From Agriotes lineatus (taxonomy: Eukaryota > Arthropoda > Insecta > Coleoptera > Elateridae), in assembly GCA_940337035.1 (NCBI GenBank), contig OW679203.1, forward strand, positions 29,583,495 through 29,647,494: DNA of 64,000 nt. The letters are read 5' to 3'. Shown piece after piece: positions 1-11,525 of this stretch. Positions within the stretch are counted from its first letter, which is position 1; every line of letters starts with the position of its first letter. The translations under genes were made by a program, and so were the position numbers. The notes below the pieces were generated by a model, which was not told where the DNA came from, searched no databases, and was given only the letters and a program-made list of their open reading frames with translations.

Positions 1-21
1 CCTAAAAGGGTATAAGGAAAA

Positions 22-47
22 GAAGAAGGAGAAGAAGAAGAAGAAGT
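22..47. repeat. AAG-type microsatellite
   Basis: A short imperfect run of AAG/GAAGAA triplets. It abuts a decayed LINE reverse-transcriptase fragment on the minus strand. Confidence 0.8.
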
Positions 48-51
48 CGCA

Positions 52-185
52 CCCAGCGTTTAATTTGTGTAATTTGAACATAGCCATTTGCAGTTTGGCT
101 TCGTCGGTTTGGATTATCACGTGATCGTCAGCAAATCAAATCGTATTTAGGAGTTTTGTAGGGCTTATTCGGATACCCGGGTGTA
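52..185 (-). pseudogene. LINE reverse transcriptase fragment (FADD box)
   Basis: Read on the minus strand, this stretch encodes a piece with FADDHVIIQTDEAKLQMA followed by MFKLHKLN. That is the catalytic FADD box of a jockey-like LINE reverse transcriptase and the helix after it, which in this family usually reads FADDQVII plus an E-rich stretch. Both ends are lost and a stop codon lies just before the box. It is a dead, truncated copy, and the window edge may cut off more of it. Confidence 0.6.
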
Positions 186-222
186 CGTCTTTTTTTTCAT
201 GCTCTGAGAAGATCATGTATAT

Positions 223-892
223 AATATATACAGTGTGTTTCACTTTTCATGGGGACGGTCATGTATCACAGAAAGTACCCAACCAATTTTGTTCAAATTT
301 GCAAGAAATGTGTATACCCTTAGTGCCACCCAGGACACAAGGACACATAAGGTACTGCGATGCTCATTTGTTTTCTTAAAAACCGACTACCAAAGCTACT
401 TGATCAAAAGGGAATAAAGTGTATAACATTTCTTATACTAATTGCAAGTAAATTATTTTACAACAATGACAAAACTTTATGTGTTTGCTATAGCCACACT
501 TTAGAAAAACGAAAACAGTTAAAGTAATGTTTAAAACTCAGCTATTATTCGAAAAATGACGAAATAAATGAACAGTATTTTGCAAGTTTGCGTTTTAATA
601 TCTTTCTAACGCATAGGAATTTTTCATGAAAATTTGACCACAAGGGTTTTCAAAGGCGCGGATTAAGATTATGTTAAAAAAATTGGCCGGAAAAAATCGC
701 TAATATTACTTTGTGAAAAACAGCCCCTTTTTTCGTCCTAAGACGGACGCCTATGGACCCATTCTTATGTGTCCTTGTGTCCTGGGTGGCACTAAGGGTA
801 TATAAATTCCTTGCAAATTTGAACAAAATTGGTTGGTTACTTTCTGTGATACATGACCGTCCCCATGAAAAGTGAAACACACTGTATATATT
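223..892. mobile_element. MITE with about 129 bp terminal inverted repeats
   Basis: The outer ends AATATATACAGTG (223) and CACTGTATATATT (to 892) are perfect inverse complements. The inverted match continues inward for about 129 bp on each side (223-351 against 764-892), including a segment with CAAATTTG and a segment with GGACACA. The roughly 410 bp core has no convincing ORF, so this is a non-autonomous DNA element. Both ends carry TATA, so the target duplication could be TA, but I cannot separate it from the inverted repeat. Its ACAGTGTGTTTCAC end resembles the outer MITE at 40864-43392. Confidence 0.8.
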
Positions 893-2029
893 GTTATGAT
901 GTGTATATGATAATTTCATACCATTATTATTATTATTAGATTTTTATTTAAATAAATGACTCAATGGGACCGCTACAAAATTAGATGTTTCAACTGATGG
1001 GAACAATTTTACAAGCATGGCGCTTCAACCTTTTATCAAAATTCTATTTTTAGAATAACTTTCTAACCGTATTTGGCTTCCCTGATGCAAAATAGGACAC
1101 CAGCAGTACCCACAGCAAGTCCCACGACGGATAGGAACCCCTCTTTTTCTCCGTTGGCCTGCTGTTATAAGCTAAATACCTCAACTCCGTCTTTGCTCCA
1201 GTTCCTAGGGCTCCGCGCTGCTCGCTGCCTCATTCGTGCTATGCTAACCCCGTAACGGCTCCAAAAACACTTTTTAAAACTCCTGTAGGAGTGTATGAAA
1301 TCTAAGAAACCCTTCTAAAGCCTACCCAAAAGACACTGCATTAATTATAAAACACTGAATAAGGAAAATGTATATTTATTCGCGCTTTTAAATGGATTAT
1401 TTGTGGGAAAACCAAAATAACACACCTCACAGCTTTGCTTCGCTTCCTCCTCTTTCTTTCATTGATCTTACATTATTATTCATTATTTCTAAGCCTGCTC
1501 TGATTACATTTTATGTTTCAATCAAGGCTAATACTATTTTTAATACTGTTTTTCCAAATTATTAACTCAAAGTTAATGTTATTCATACAACTTGAAAAAA
1601 GTAAACTAGCACATAAATATAGAATATTTTTTTAAATGATATTTGAAATGTTATTAATTGCTATCATACTTTTATGGGCTTTAGAAGTGTTCATTGCAAT
1701 ATGTTAAACAGGCTGGGTGACACACTACATGCCTGTTTCACAACTTGGTTATTATAAATTTCTCGTGTTATCTATTTCCTGTGTCTATGCTGACTGTGAT
1801 ATTTTGTATAAATTCTTAATCGTCCTTATAAGGTGCAATGGGTATCCTGTTATCGTCATTATGATTCATAATTTCTGCCTAACGACCCGGTCAAACCTTT
1901 TTCATACTCTCCAAAGGCTAGGTGTTTTTCTAAATTAAACTCTCTTTTTATTTTGTATAATTTGGTTTAGACTAAAAACATTATCAAGTGCAGGAATCTG
2001 AATTTTAATAATATTTCACCGTAATTTCT
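893..2029. other. No gene seen
   Basis: A+T-rich sequence with only short chance ORFs. A slightly G+C-richer patch at 1070-1260 has a 60-codon ORF with no recognisable domain. Confidence 0.5.
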
Positions 2030-3300
2030 ATAGGATCAACGTAAACTTGTTCCGGAAGTGCGTTGCTTGGTTCCTCGCTTTCTGTGACCTTTGGGTTATA
2101 CCACAATGTTTTATAATTATTTATTCATTCGTCTTTGCTTACTATGTTTAATCGTGTTACCTACGTCTTTTTCCGTTTTGTTTAGACGTCTTAGTAGCTT
2201 GTAAGCTGTCGTTTGCCTTCCGTGAACGTCGTTTTCGACCCTTCGTATAAAGGTGCCCCATGATTTATTGTTTGTTTTACGAACTAACTTTTGCCTTGGT
2301 TCTGTTTTGTGCGATATTCTTGTTTTGTCTCTGCTGTCTGTTTTTGTAAGTATTTTTTATAAACTTATCTTTTTGTTCTACGGTATTTTTTATCTCTTTG
2401 TCCCATTTTTTAATCTTCTCTTACTTCGTTGTTTCTTATTTCTCTTGTTGGTATAGGTGGAGAATAATTTCTTCTTGCAACAATTGTACTTTGTATATTC
2501 TATTAGTAGCTTTCACTTCTGTTCTTTTATGCCTTTGTTTTATTCCATTTGGTCCACAGTTTTTTACATGATAGAAAGTAGTTTGTAAGTATATCACACC
2601 CTCTGTATACCTGTATGTCTATTATTCATGGCGATAGTTTTTGGTTTATCCTTTATCTAATAGAATTGTCTGTCCGGGACGCTGTTTTGTCTGTCCGGGA
2701 CGCTGTTTCAGTAGCCAAACCGTAAGAGATAGAGAAAAAGGTTATGAAAGTTATATGTTTGGAATGGTCATGGCAGGTCAGGAACCGAATTTCAGTCACG
2801 TGACACTTCCGGTTTTCGAGAAATCACGTGGCAGTACGCTGTTTCAGCAGCCAAACGGAGCTGCGACCCTCTGCGCCTTAAAACCTCGATCGATTAGGCA
2901 ACCACTTTGACAGCTTCCAGAATGTTCCGATGCGGCGTACCACTTTGACACCTTCCAGGTCTGGGTACAATTTTTATTTAATACGCGTTCTATTTGAAAA
3001 ACAGTCTTTTTTGTTTTTTTTAAATGAGACATTTGTCTCACTGGGTTGCTAGTTATTTTATAATCTATGAGTGATCTGTAACGCCGCCTTGCTGACCACG
3101 TTTATTTGTGGATGTTATCCTTGGCATTTAGATCTCCCGCTATCATAATGTGGTCGGTGTTAGTTGGTTTGTCTATTTGTCGTTGTAATTCTTTCCGTAT
3201 CTTCTTTTTTACCTACTTCAAAGGCGTAAACGCCCAATATTCTAAAATATCAGCTATCAATTTTTAATCTTGCCATCACAGTTGACGAAGGTTTCATATT
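2030..3300 (-). pseudogene. Decayed LINE: endonuclease and linker
   Basis: On the minus strand, about 3270-3100 reads IIGVYAFEVGKKEDTE and then, after a frame change, HIMIAGDLNAK. This is the apurinic-type endonuclease signature (VYAPEVGKK...AGDLNAR) of jockey-like LINEs. Further along (2240-2030), fragments such as KLLRRLNKTEKDVGNT and WINNYKTLWYNP match the linker between endonuclease and reverse transcriptase. Several frameshifts and stops break the frame. About 850 bp between the two parts is hard to read and may include other inserts. Class is confident; the exact family is not. Confidence 0.6.
2667..2708. repeat. Tandem duplication of a 21 bp unit
   Basis: Two adjacent copies of TGTCTGTCCGGGACGCTGTTT are identical. 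A third, partial CGCTGTTTCAG-CAGCCAAAC match follows near 2837, so the block has been locally duplicated more than once. Confidence 0.8.
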
Positions 3301-4150
3301 TTGCCTTGCCATTTTTTTGTATAATAGGATTATTACTGGGCATAATGCTCTTCTGTTTTTTTACTTCACTTTATATCATAACGTATTCTTCTAGTTTTTT
3401 GTTCCTGCTTCTTCTTTTTAGTTTATGTGATAACTGTTATATTGAGTTTTCGAGTTTTAAATATTTGATTCACTTCTTTTTCGTTATTTCCCAACCGTAT
3501 CACATTCCATATGGCAACGTTTAGAATTTCCGTTATTTCTGTGTTCTTACTCACGCTTGGTAATTTTATTGTAATCCATCCTTATTCCGAGGCGTGTCTT
3601 TGTTGTGATCCTTCGAAGTTAGCGAGTAAAATTGTTTTCTAATTGAACGGTTTGCCGCTCCATCGCAAAAGCCCCAACCTGGAGGACCAAGTAATTTATG
3701 TTCGGCATTTCCTTTCCCTAGACTGATTGTCTTTCTGAACTTTAGATATTGGTCTTCCTTGTTGTTGGTTCTTGCGCCTTCAGTGAGATTTTGTCATCAA
3801 ATGCATTAGAATCCGGGGTTTCAACCCCTAACCGTGTCTAAAATATTAACAAACAGGCTCAAATCAAAAGATCTTTTTCGATAAGGCTGCAGTAGGTCTG
3901 ATCACATTCACAAAATTCGACAACCGAAATCCCGCGAATGTAAATTAAGTGTTCAATCAGGGCATAATATTTTTACTCTAGCTCATCAGTGTGTCTACAT
4001 TTGATAAAGGCCTTTTTTAAGTTTCATCTTTACTGCAAGTTGCGATAGTCATAATATCGGAGAATTGTCCAGTTAGATTAGCGAGTTGTTGCTTAATTAA
4101 ATAGCTGACTGTATTTAGATGTAATTATTTAATATTAACCCACCCCCTCC
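3301..4150. other. No gene seen
   Basis: T-rich sequence between two minus-strand LINE fragments. It may be unreadable parts of the same LINE copies. No domain or RNA gene is visible. Confidence 0.4.
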
Positions 4151-4200
4151 TCCGGAGAGGTTATCTGGCCCATTGAACGCATGGTTATGAAACCATGTTT

Positions 4201-4262
4201 GGGTATTCACAACTCGCTACCTGGCTTGCTTTAAAGAGTGTTATAATTGCCATTGGTTTAGG
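4201..4262 (+). repeat. Dispersed repeat fragment, copy 1
   Basis: About 60 bp is roughly 80% identical to the reverse complement of 6456-6514. The shared core is TCGCTACCTGGCT, with TATAATT and CATTGG after it. Two such copies 2.2 kb apart in opposite orientation point to an unidentified interspersed repeat. Confidence 0.6.
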
Positions 4263-4269
4263 TTGATAC

Positions 4270-4930
4270 TATTGATTATTGGAAGTGTTCAGCGGCTTTC
4301 AGTATCTGCTCGGGTGTCTGACTTTGCGGTTTGTAGGTAGTTTGTTCTTCAAACAGTAATTCTTCGATCTCTTCTCTAGTCTTCTTCTCTATGATAGAGG
4401 GTAGTTGTTGCAATCGCTTTAGTCCGAGTATTATGTATTGGGACGATTATGTTATCTCCCTAGTCATTTGGCATAACTCCTTTATCCATTTCTAAAGTTG
4501 TTCGCATATTTAATCACTCTGGGCTCAAATGCTTAGTCTTCGCCCCCTTTCTCATAATGTGTTTTCTTTCTTAAATTTTTGTATGTTATTGCTAGGTCCC
4601 TACCGAATTATTTTCACCTGTTTTGTTTTGCTTTCATTACCGCTTCTTTGGCATCGTTGCTCCTTTCTATATATTGTTGTTGGTTAGCTTCACTGTCCCC
4701 CCTGGTTGTTCTTCTTTCGGGTACTCTTTTCTGTTTTATCTTTTCCTTAACTGCAACGTTTGACCAACAAGGTTTTCTTTTATTGTCATCTCTCCATACA
4801 CTTTTTCCGAGTGTTTTAATATTTCTTTCTTCGTTTTATTCTGTTTCTTCTCTAAAATTCTGTTGATATCTGGATTTTCCGACTTTACTGAATACCTGTA
4901 TTTGTATTGCAACTTATTTTGAAATTTCAA
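4270..4930 (-). pseudogene. Decayed LINE: linker and start of reverse transcriptase
   Basis: Minus-strand reading gives KENLVGQTLQLRKR, then YIERSNDAKEAVMKAKQN and FGRDLA. This is the typical region after the endonuclease (WWTEEL, then AKD-AVIKAK-WEEFG). About 4450-4290 gives KKTREEIEELLFEEQ followed by QTPEQILK, which matches the reverse transcriptase segment EIE-EEQ-GFRPGRST-D. Parts in order but in different frames show a LINE that has lost its reading frame. It is probably a separate insertion from the LINE at 2030-3300, because the domain order would otherwise be wrong. Confidence 0.55.
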
Positions 4931-4939
4931 TTGATATAA

Positions 4940-6300
4940 TCCGCTAATTACAGATTTTCATCTAAATCGAGTTAAATGATATTAGATTCAACTGCACATT
5001 CTTCGCCGGGTTGTGGCACTTCCAAGAGCTGGTTTTCTCGAATTGCATGCAAATTTCCAGTGCGGCGCCCACCGGGCCATTGTCTCTCTACACTTGATAC
5101 GAGGTGTATACTTAAATATTTACCCAATTGTTTATAGATTGCTGTTAACCTACATACACCCAAGCCCCTTTGCTGTTATGAAACGTTTCCAGCAAAATTC
5201 CTGCAGATATACAGCGATAATAACGTGCAAACGGGGCATAGAGCTGGGCCAAGATTTCGGAGATAGTTCATGTTCATATACCTGCTCGTCGGCGGACGCT
5301 TAATTTAAATATTTCACATGCTCCCCAGGGCTACTGGATGCTGAATGGGTTGACAGCGATTGATGAATGACGATAAGCCGGCACAATCTGAATTCTTGGA
5401 TTGTTTAATCAAACTGAGGGAATGCTTCGAGCTCGGAAGTCCTTTTTGCCGTGGAGCTTAGCCTGGAAATTACTCGGTACAAAGCCGTTCCTCCAAAACA
5501 AACAAAGCGGCCACTTAACCACTCCCTAAATTCCTTTTTATATAAAAATAAGATTCTTTAGCACCTGACAGCAGCGGTTAATCTTCGCATCATCAATATT
5601 TCTCCGTGTCCGTCTCTGTCATTGCACAAAAACTGTAATATTTCATCCTGTACGGCGCATTCACGCACAAAACTGATTACTGAAAGGCGAAACTTCAAAT
5701 TTCGTCCACTTCGGACAAAACGAAAAAGTAATAAAAATTAAATATCATTCCTTAGCTGGACGTGCCGTCCCGAAGGGCCCCCCTCGGGCCCCAGGAATGG
5801 AAATGAGAGCAACACGAGCCGTACGTTCGAGATTAAATCAGGCGTGTATGAAATAAACCCAATGATTTTTCAAATTCAAACGGAATGACTGAGCTCATTT
5901 TTTAAAGTCTGCCTGCTTAGAATGTGATATTTGGTGAGGAATAAACCAGTTTCGCTCAGTTTCACGATTACACGGCACATTCTTATTGAATAATAATAAT
6001 TATTTTAAACAATGGATAACCTGCTGCGCCTAATATGCAAGAATTTCTTTATTTAATTTTATATCTTATTCCCCTCGGAATAAAGCGCTCTTTTGTGCGA
6101 CGCTCAGACGTATTGTGGTGTGTGGATAGATTATTCAAAATCATATTGCAGCAAAAAACGAGAATCGAGCCTTCAGATTTTAGATACTGGAGAAGAATAT
6201 ATACGAGCGCTCGTGTGTTGCTGGACTAGTTCAGGTTTAATTGTGCTGGAAACAAATTTTATTGTTCCTATTCTTTGCTTATGACGTGACCGAGTTCTTC
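4940..6300. other. Unique, moderate G+C sequence without a gene
   Basis: This stretch is less A+T-rich than its surroundings and shows no repeat structure and no convincing ORF. Its texture, with balanced composition and scattered CpG, resembles old unique DNA that may be regulatory. That is only an impression from composition. Confidence 0.3.
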
Positions 6301-6455
6301 AAATCGCTCTTATTGTTGCCAGCCAGCTCGACTGTTTCCAGTTTTCCCCATTTTACTATTTGCGGTTCCAGATTTATCACCAACGCCAACGCTGCAAAGT
6401 GTTTTAGACCGTAAATCCAGTTCATGAGTTATCTCCAAGCACCACACTAAGCCAA

Positions 6456-6514
6456 TGATAATTATACCAATCTTCAGATAGCCAGGTAGCGAATTGAAAA
6501 TACCCATCGAGCTC
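6456..6514 (-). repeat. Dispersed repeat fragment, copy 2
   Basis: Inverted relative of 4201-4262. The repeat probably extends over much of 6310-6612, where a 100-codon minus-strand ORF with a hydrophobic stretch lies. Because part of that ORF lies in the repeat, I do not call it a gene. Confidence 0.55.
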
Positions 6515-6619
6515 AACGAGCCAGCTAACTTTTCCACAAAAGGGTACCACATTGGAAAATTCTTACATATAATCAGTATAGATAGTAACTTGCAATGAAG
6601 ATGAAACCCCAAAAGCTGC

Positions 6620-7548
6620 CTCTATCAAATGCAGACGCTCTGATAAGCTATAACACATCAATGCGGAACCATTAAAGTGAGATATATTATATTTTTTCTT
6701 TTAATACATACAGGTGTCGAATACAAAAGACAGTTCCTCGTCCTAGAACATCTATATTGTAATGGTGTACGCAGCTGTTTTTTTTGTATGGGACAAATTA
6801 AAGAAATTAAAAATTTGCCTTTGCCTAATGTTGGGCCCCAGTTTGTAATGAATGCTTTAACTTATAACGGTTTTTATAAATAGGAAATTTAATTATTAGA
6901 GCAAATCACCACAATTCTCAAGGTATATTTTTATTGTGCTAACTTGGCCTGTCAGTAATTTAAGCTAATTAAAAATGAAATGTATTCGTTAATTTTAAAA
7001 TAAAATGGTTAATTTCCCCTCTTTATATTTTATTGAACTGCAATAATCTTAGAAACTAGCTCCGGCAGAAACACAAAACTGCTTAATCTCAGGTGTAGGT
7101 TCAGAATTTGAATGTACTCGAAATTATTTTCGTATTTTAGACTATTCGTCTCATGCGCGATTCTAACTACGTATTATTCGTAACCTCACTCCAACAGGTC
7201 AACACAGAAATTTTTCCAGTGCAATTAGCGTTAATTTGAATGTTTAAATCGTGAAATGAAGCAAGGAAGCGTCAGGTAAATTGATTTGAATAATCCCGCT
7301 TGGCAACAACTGATTCAATTTTGTTTTAGTCGTGACGTAGATATGACGCCCGATGCTTGGATGTATTACTTCCTGTAAATGGCTGGAAAATTCGGCCAAA
7401 TTCGCAAATTCAAAGAACCCCGTGGATTTTATGAAGATTACGGCGTAGATGGGCTCTTGGAAATGCGATGTACTCCTTCCGCTGGCTTTGTTCATGGAAC
7501 TCAACAGCTTTCCAGAACCACAACACTTGAATAAATGGCAGATGCTAC
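6620..7548. other. No gene seen
   Basis: A+T-rich, with no recognisable domain. The 183-codon minus-strand ORF at 7244-7795 overlaps the better exon candidate at 7549-7674 in another frame and has no visible motif. Confidence 0.4.
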
Positions 7549-7674
7549 CTTGTAAAAACTTTCGCAGCGCTTGGGCCGAAGCTGAGCGCAGGTGACGCCG
7601 TTGGAGTATTGCTCTTGGAGACGCTTCCCTTGGCCGCAAATCTCGTTCAGGATGCTCTTGCAGAGCCCTCTGAC
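7549..7674 (-). CDS. Putative internal exon of an unidentified gene
   Basis: Reading the minus strand, a 126 bp open block (42 codons, phase 0 at both ends) lies between an AG after TTACAAC and a GTAGCA donor. It starts VRGLCKSILNEICGQGKRLQ and ends LRPKRCESFYK, with four cysteines and many basic residues. Third positions are mostly G or C, like the confirmed LRRC23 exons and unlike the A+T-rich surroundings, and this is the main reason to take it seriously. The acceptor has a poor pyrimidine tract, and an upstream extension of the open frame is possible. I do not recognise the protein. It may belong with the exon candidate at 8808-8911, but the phases do not join directly. Confidence 0.35.
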
Positions 7675-7679
7675 CTGTT

Positions 7680-8800
7680 GTAATGCAGACCTTTTGCTTC
7701 CGCAGCTTAAATGGGCCGGAATCAATCCGTGTGTAGCACAATTTTGCACCAAGCTTCTTATAATTTATTTCAATTGTTCTCCTTATTATATACAAAACAG
7801 CATCGCGTTGCTAGGTTACAGCGATCTGGTATTGTTAAATAGAAATTAGTTTTAATAACAATTTGACATTAATGGAATAAAATTTGATTACGTTTCTTAA
7901 AATTTAACATTTGCTTAAATCTAAAATTTTCTTTATTATTTCTAAAAATTGTTCTTTCTCGTTACAAACAAACGTTTTTAAAATCACTTCTCTGCTATAG
8001 CACTTTGTTTTATTAATGCACTGGACTTGAGTTCAATTTTAACACATCACTATTCATTCTTCTTTTCTATTGCCTTCGTTTTCTATTGCTCTTTGCAATT
8101 TCTACTTTATCCTTATCTTGCCTCGATTTCATCTACCTTTCAGCTTGCTTGCTTGCTTTTCACTGACCTGTATTTTTATTAATAACTACGCTCATTCAGT
8201 ATGCACATAACCCACCTTTTGTGTTATTTAATTTCGTTTGGTCTGGCTTTAAATGTGCAAATACCTATCATTTTAATTATTTTATTTTACTCAAATCTCA
8301 AATTCAAACCCTCTGAAATTCGTTTTGCTTATGCTTGCCTTTATCCTCTCAAATTAAAGCTTTTTGCATCTCATTACCAATGCATTTTAATAATTTCTAC
8401 TGTTTAAATTGCAATTACATAAAATATTTTAACTCTGTATTTTAATGTACTTTGTTAAATATTTCGAACTGCATACAGAGCCAAATTGTGAACTTAAACC
8501 ATCTCAATATGTGTAATCCCGAATGTATATAACATTTAAAAGTAACTATTTGAAAGCAATTCCCATAGCAAATTCGCGACGTAATCACGCTGCGCTCAGA
8601 GTAAAATGGTAATTATAAATACGTGTTTAACACACTCACACACATATTCAAAATTGAAAGTACGGAAGAAATATAGATCAAGCATTAATGCATCAATAAG
8701 TCCGTCATAAACCAGACTATTTCAACATTGTGAGAATGTAAATAAAGTAATTAATATTATTTAAGTTGTGACAAAATATTTAAGTAACATGCAATGTGTT
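7680..8800. other. No gene seen
   Basis: Very A+T-rich. A pyrimidine-rich stretch at 7990-8160 (many CTT and TTC) is the only texture change. Confidence 0.45.
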
Positions 8801-8807
8801 AGCTTAC

Positions 8808-8911
8808 CTACCGCCTCCAATGTCGATTAAAGCAACTGATGTGGCATCAATCTTTACAAGAGGACCAATAAAAATAGAACTAAACAGTGGAGACCAGGAA
8901 AGAACAGAGCC
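8808..8911 (-). CDS. Putative internal exon, hydrophobic protein
   Basis: On the minus strand, an AG acceptor (ATCGTCGCAG) is followed by a 104 bp open block that ends in AG before GTAAGC, a strong donor. The translation begins GSVLSWSPLFSSIFIGPLVK and ends DATSVALIDIGGG plus a split codon. It reads like part of a multi-pass membrane protein, a hydrophobic segment with an IGPLVK turn. I cannot name the family; a transporter is one possibility. Both splice signals and the uninterrupted frame support it. No partner exon is certain. Confidence 0.4.
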
Positions 8912-8919
8912 CTGCGACG

Positions 8920-9700
8920 ATATTACATATTAGTATGTAAACAAGTGCTTTTATAACTGGTACTTCTGACTATTATCGGCCCAGCATACTTTCTCCTCAG
9001 CCCCAAGTAATCAGAAAGTAAAAACTCGATTTTAGGTATAACAATATCTGCTATAGTCTCCTCCAAGGAGGTGTTGAATAATCGATACCCATTTATAAAA
9101 AACGCATAAAAACAAATTGAAACTTATGCTTTCGTAGTGCAACTCACCAGTCCATATCTCCCATTAACTTCACTCAAAATGTGATTTTCCCATATTCAAT
9201 ATACAACCAAGAATTGGGGAAGAGTAAAGCAGATGGTCACGACCACTAAAATCCCAGATTCCCACACACAGTTGAGAGACGAATTTTCTTCTTTTGCAAT
9301 TTTATTCCGGATGACCCCTCAATTGTTAAACAAAAGACCAATTTGTCGAGTTTCGCCACTAGTATAATACGAAATAACCCTAGAATACCCTAAATAAACA
9401 TGGATACAAATATCTATCTAGCCTCATGCAGTAAATTCGACAACGAAACAAAAAATGCCATACCAGACCAAACATCGTGCATATATACATGGTTAGATGT
9501 CAAATCGGGCCATAAACCATACCATATCAAACGTCATATTTCTAACCTTCAATCGTAAAAAATTAACACAGACGAGAATGCCCATTGCAAGAGCTAGATA
9601 TTCGAAATATCACTTTCCTAGGGCCAATCTCAACCAGGAGACAACACACAACTCAGCCAATTGTATATCTGCACCAAATCCAACTTCGATATCCTTTGTA
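8920..9700. other. No gene seen
   Basis: A+T-rich. A 73-codon + strand ORF at 9497-9718 has no recognisable features and biased, non-coding-like composition. Confidence 0.45.
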
Positions 9701-9759
9701 CATGCACCTAACACTTGAGTTAGTCACCCTACGGTAAAAAAATAGCACGCAAGGCTAGC

Positions 9760-9950
9760 TTTAGTCAATAAAGCACAGATGTCTGCTGATATCGGCATGA
9801 ACGTAACAAATTGTTTCCCAATGTTGAATATTCACTTAGCTCAGTGCCGATCAAGTGGACTGCGGCAAAAGTTCCATCTGCCCACGGATTTGAACCCAGG
9901 ACTTGCGTAAACCTCACACTCTACCCACTGCGCTACCGAGGTGGTGTTCG
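9760..9950 (-). mobile_element. tRNA-derived SINE, copy 1
   Basis: Read on the minus strand, 9945-9885 has a tRNA-like head with an A box (TAGCGCAGTGGGTAGAG) and a B box (GGGTTCAAATCC). It is followed by a GGAACTTTTGCCGCAG segment. The same order, tRNA-like head then a GAATTTTCCGCAG motif, occurs at 19050-19140, so this is a SINE family rather than a functional tRNA gene. The far end is not sharply defined. Confidence 0.6.
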
Positions 9951-10049
9951 TCAAGATGTTTAAATATACCAAACATCTGGAAGTATAAACTTAGCATATT
10001 GGCGATTTAATTTCGCAACTGGAAATAGTAGTAGTGATGAAGAGTTACA

Positions 10050-10330
10050 GGTTAGAAGATGAACAAGTGAGGCTGCGATCACTGCTGTACAGTTTTAGGA
10101 AAGGATACTGGTGAAGAGGCGCAGAAAAGTCGTGGGGCAGCAATTAAATGATGCACAGAGTGGTTTCAGACCTAAGCATAGTATTCAACAACGTGAAAAC
10201 TATCTAGGGAGTGAGTTAGAGAGACGTTCTCGGTCCATTACTTTCCATGATCTTAATGGATGAAATAATTAAAGATTGCAGGGCAAGACCGGAGCAGATC
10301 ATAAAAGGTTATAAAATCATCAGCTTTCAG
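10050..10330 (+). pseudogene. LINE reverse transcriptase fragment with internal deletion
   Basis: The + strand reads ILVKRRRKVVGQQLNDAQSG and continues FRPKHSIQ. This is the reverse transcriptase segment LNDAQSGFRPKHSIQDHVF of jockey-like LINEs. After a jump in frame comes MDEIIKDCRARPEQIIKGYK, which normally lies over 100 residues later. The two parts are almost adjacent, so the middle of the domain has been deleted. It is not functional. Confidence 0.65.
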
Positions 10331-10744
10331 GATTAATCCTAAGAATAATTCCGGTCGGATCAAATTGATCTTTCCAACATTTTCTCGGTTTCCTCAATCT
10401 TCTCCTTTCTCGTTTTTTGCGAATATCAAGCACATTAGGTCCAAACGTGTTTGCAGCTTATGGTTCTATCATACAAATAGTTATTGCTTTGATTTTATTT
10501 CGAACAAGCATCTTAATTTACTGAAAAACTGAAGCTTTCGAAGGAAGTAAAGTGGCATTTTTGCTTATGTTGAATTTAATTTAGTCATTTTCAATTGCAA
10601 TTGCATTTGCAATTTGCTCGTAACTATCGGTTTCAACAAAAACTTCCATATTTCTTTGCTACTATTCCTTAGTTATTATCTCGAAATCGCTATTGGCAAT
10701 TGCTACTAATTAATTCTGTAAATTGGTTATATTTATCTTCATGG

Positions 10745-11155
10745 AAACTTAGAAAACCGCGTGGTTTCGACACGTTGACGACACCTTTATCATGTCGCCA
10801 CATGGTAAAGACACTTTACCCGTCATACAATCGCCATATTCATCCATAGCCACCCAAACCTCCAAGAATTAGTTATCCCACACCAACAGTCTTTCTTCCC
10901 AATATCCACAAAGCACGGATCGCATAGGAAAGTTTCTTCAAAAACAAAAAAGATCTCACAGATTCTACCTTCTCACAAGGGTAAAACGAACACTATGTGA
11001 AAAGGTGTTTACAGAATTTCTTATTCCTGCAATGCTGTGTATATTGGTGAAACAGACCATTATATAACCGCAAAGAGAAGGACCAGGCTTCAACATATAT
11101 CTCAAATAGTAAACGACGTGACTTGCAAAAACTATTTAGAGCTGAAAAGGATGAC
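10745..11155 (+). pseudogene. Penelope-like element remnant (RT plus GIY-YIG)
   Basis: At about 10770 the + strand reads RFVDDTFIMSPHGKDTLP. This is the catalytic YVDD region of Penelope-like reverse transcriptases, which typically read R(Y/F)VDDTF followed by HG. At about 11000-11075 it reads KGVYRISYSCNAVYIGETD, the GIY-YIG endonuclease core with VY, then VYIGET. This pairing of RT and GIY-YIG in one element is diagnostic of Penelope-like elements. The frame is broken and much of the thumb and linker is gone, so it is a fossil. It ends near the dispersed repeat that starts at about 11526. Confidence 0.75.
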
Positions 11156-11525
11156 CCAAGGCCGACTTAGATAGAAAAAAGTAGAACTAAGATAATAACC
11201 AATGGTACTATTACTTCTACCTCACCCTCGTCTAAAAGACGAAGGAAGTATTGTAGTCGTGAAAAAATCGCCTTCCCAGATTTATTCAGATCTTCATATA
11301 TCAGTGTCCCTAGATGACGAAAAACATGTTTTCTCAATTTCGTCTGTCTGTCTATCTGTACGTCTGTTCTTCTATTGGAAGTATATTTCAAAAAACGATT
11401 TTCTGGAGGATTGTATGTCTACCTGGCTATAAACTAAATATACTTTCGGTCAAATATGTACAAGGTGAGCACCTTAAAAATAGTCCGTTTTTTGTTTTGT
11501 CTCGAGAACTATTAGTTAGATAAAA

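Noticed and set aside
7244..7795. 183-codon minus-strand ORF
   Set aside because: No domain. The better codon pattern in the same DNA is in another frame (7549-7674). Length alone is not enough here.
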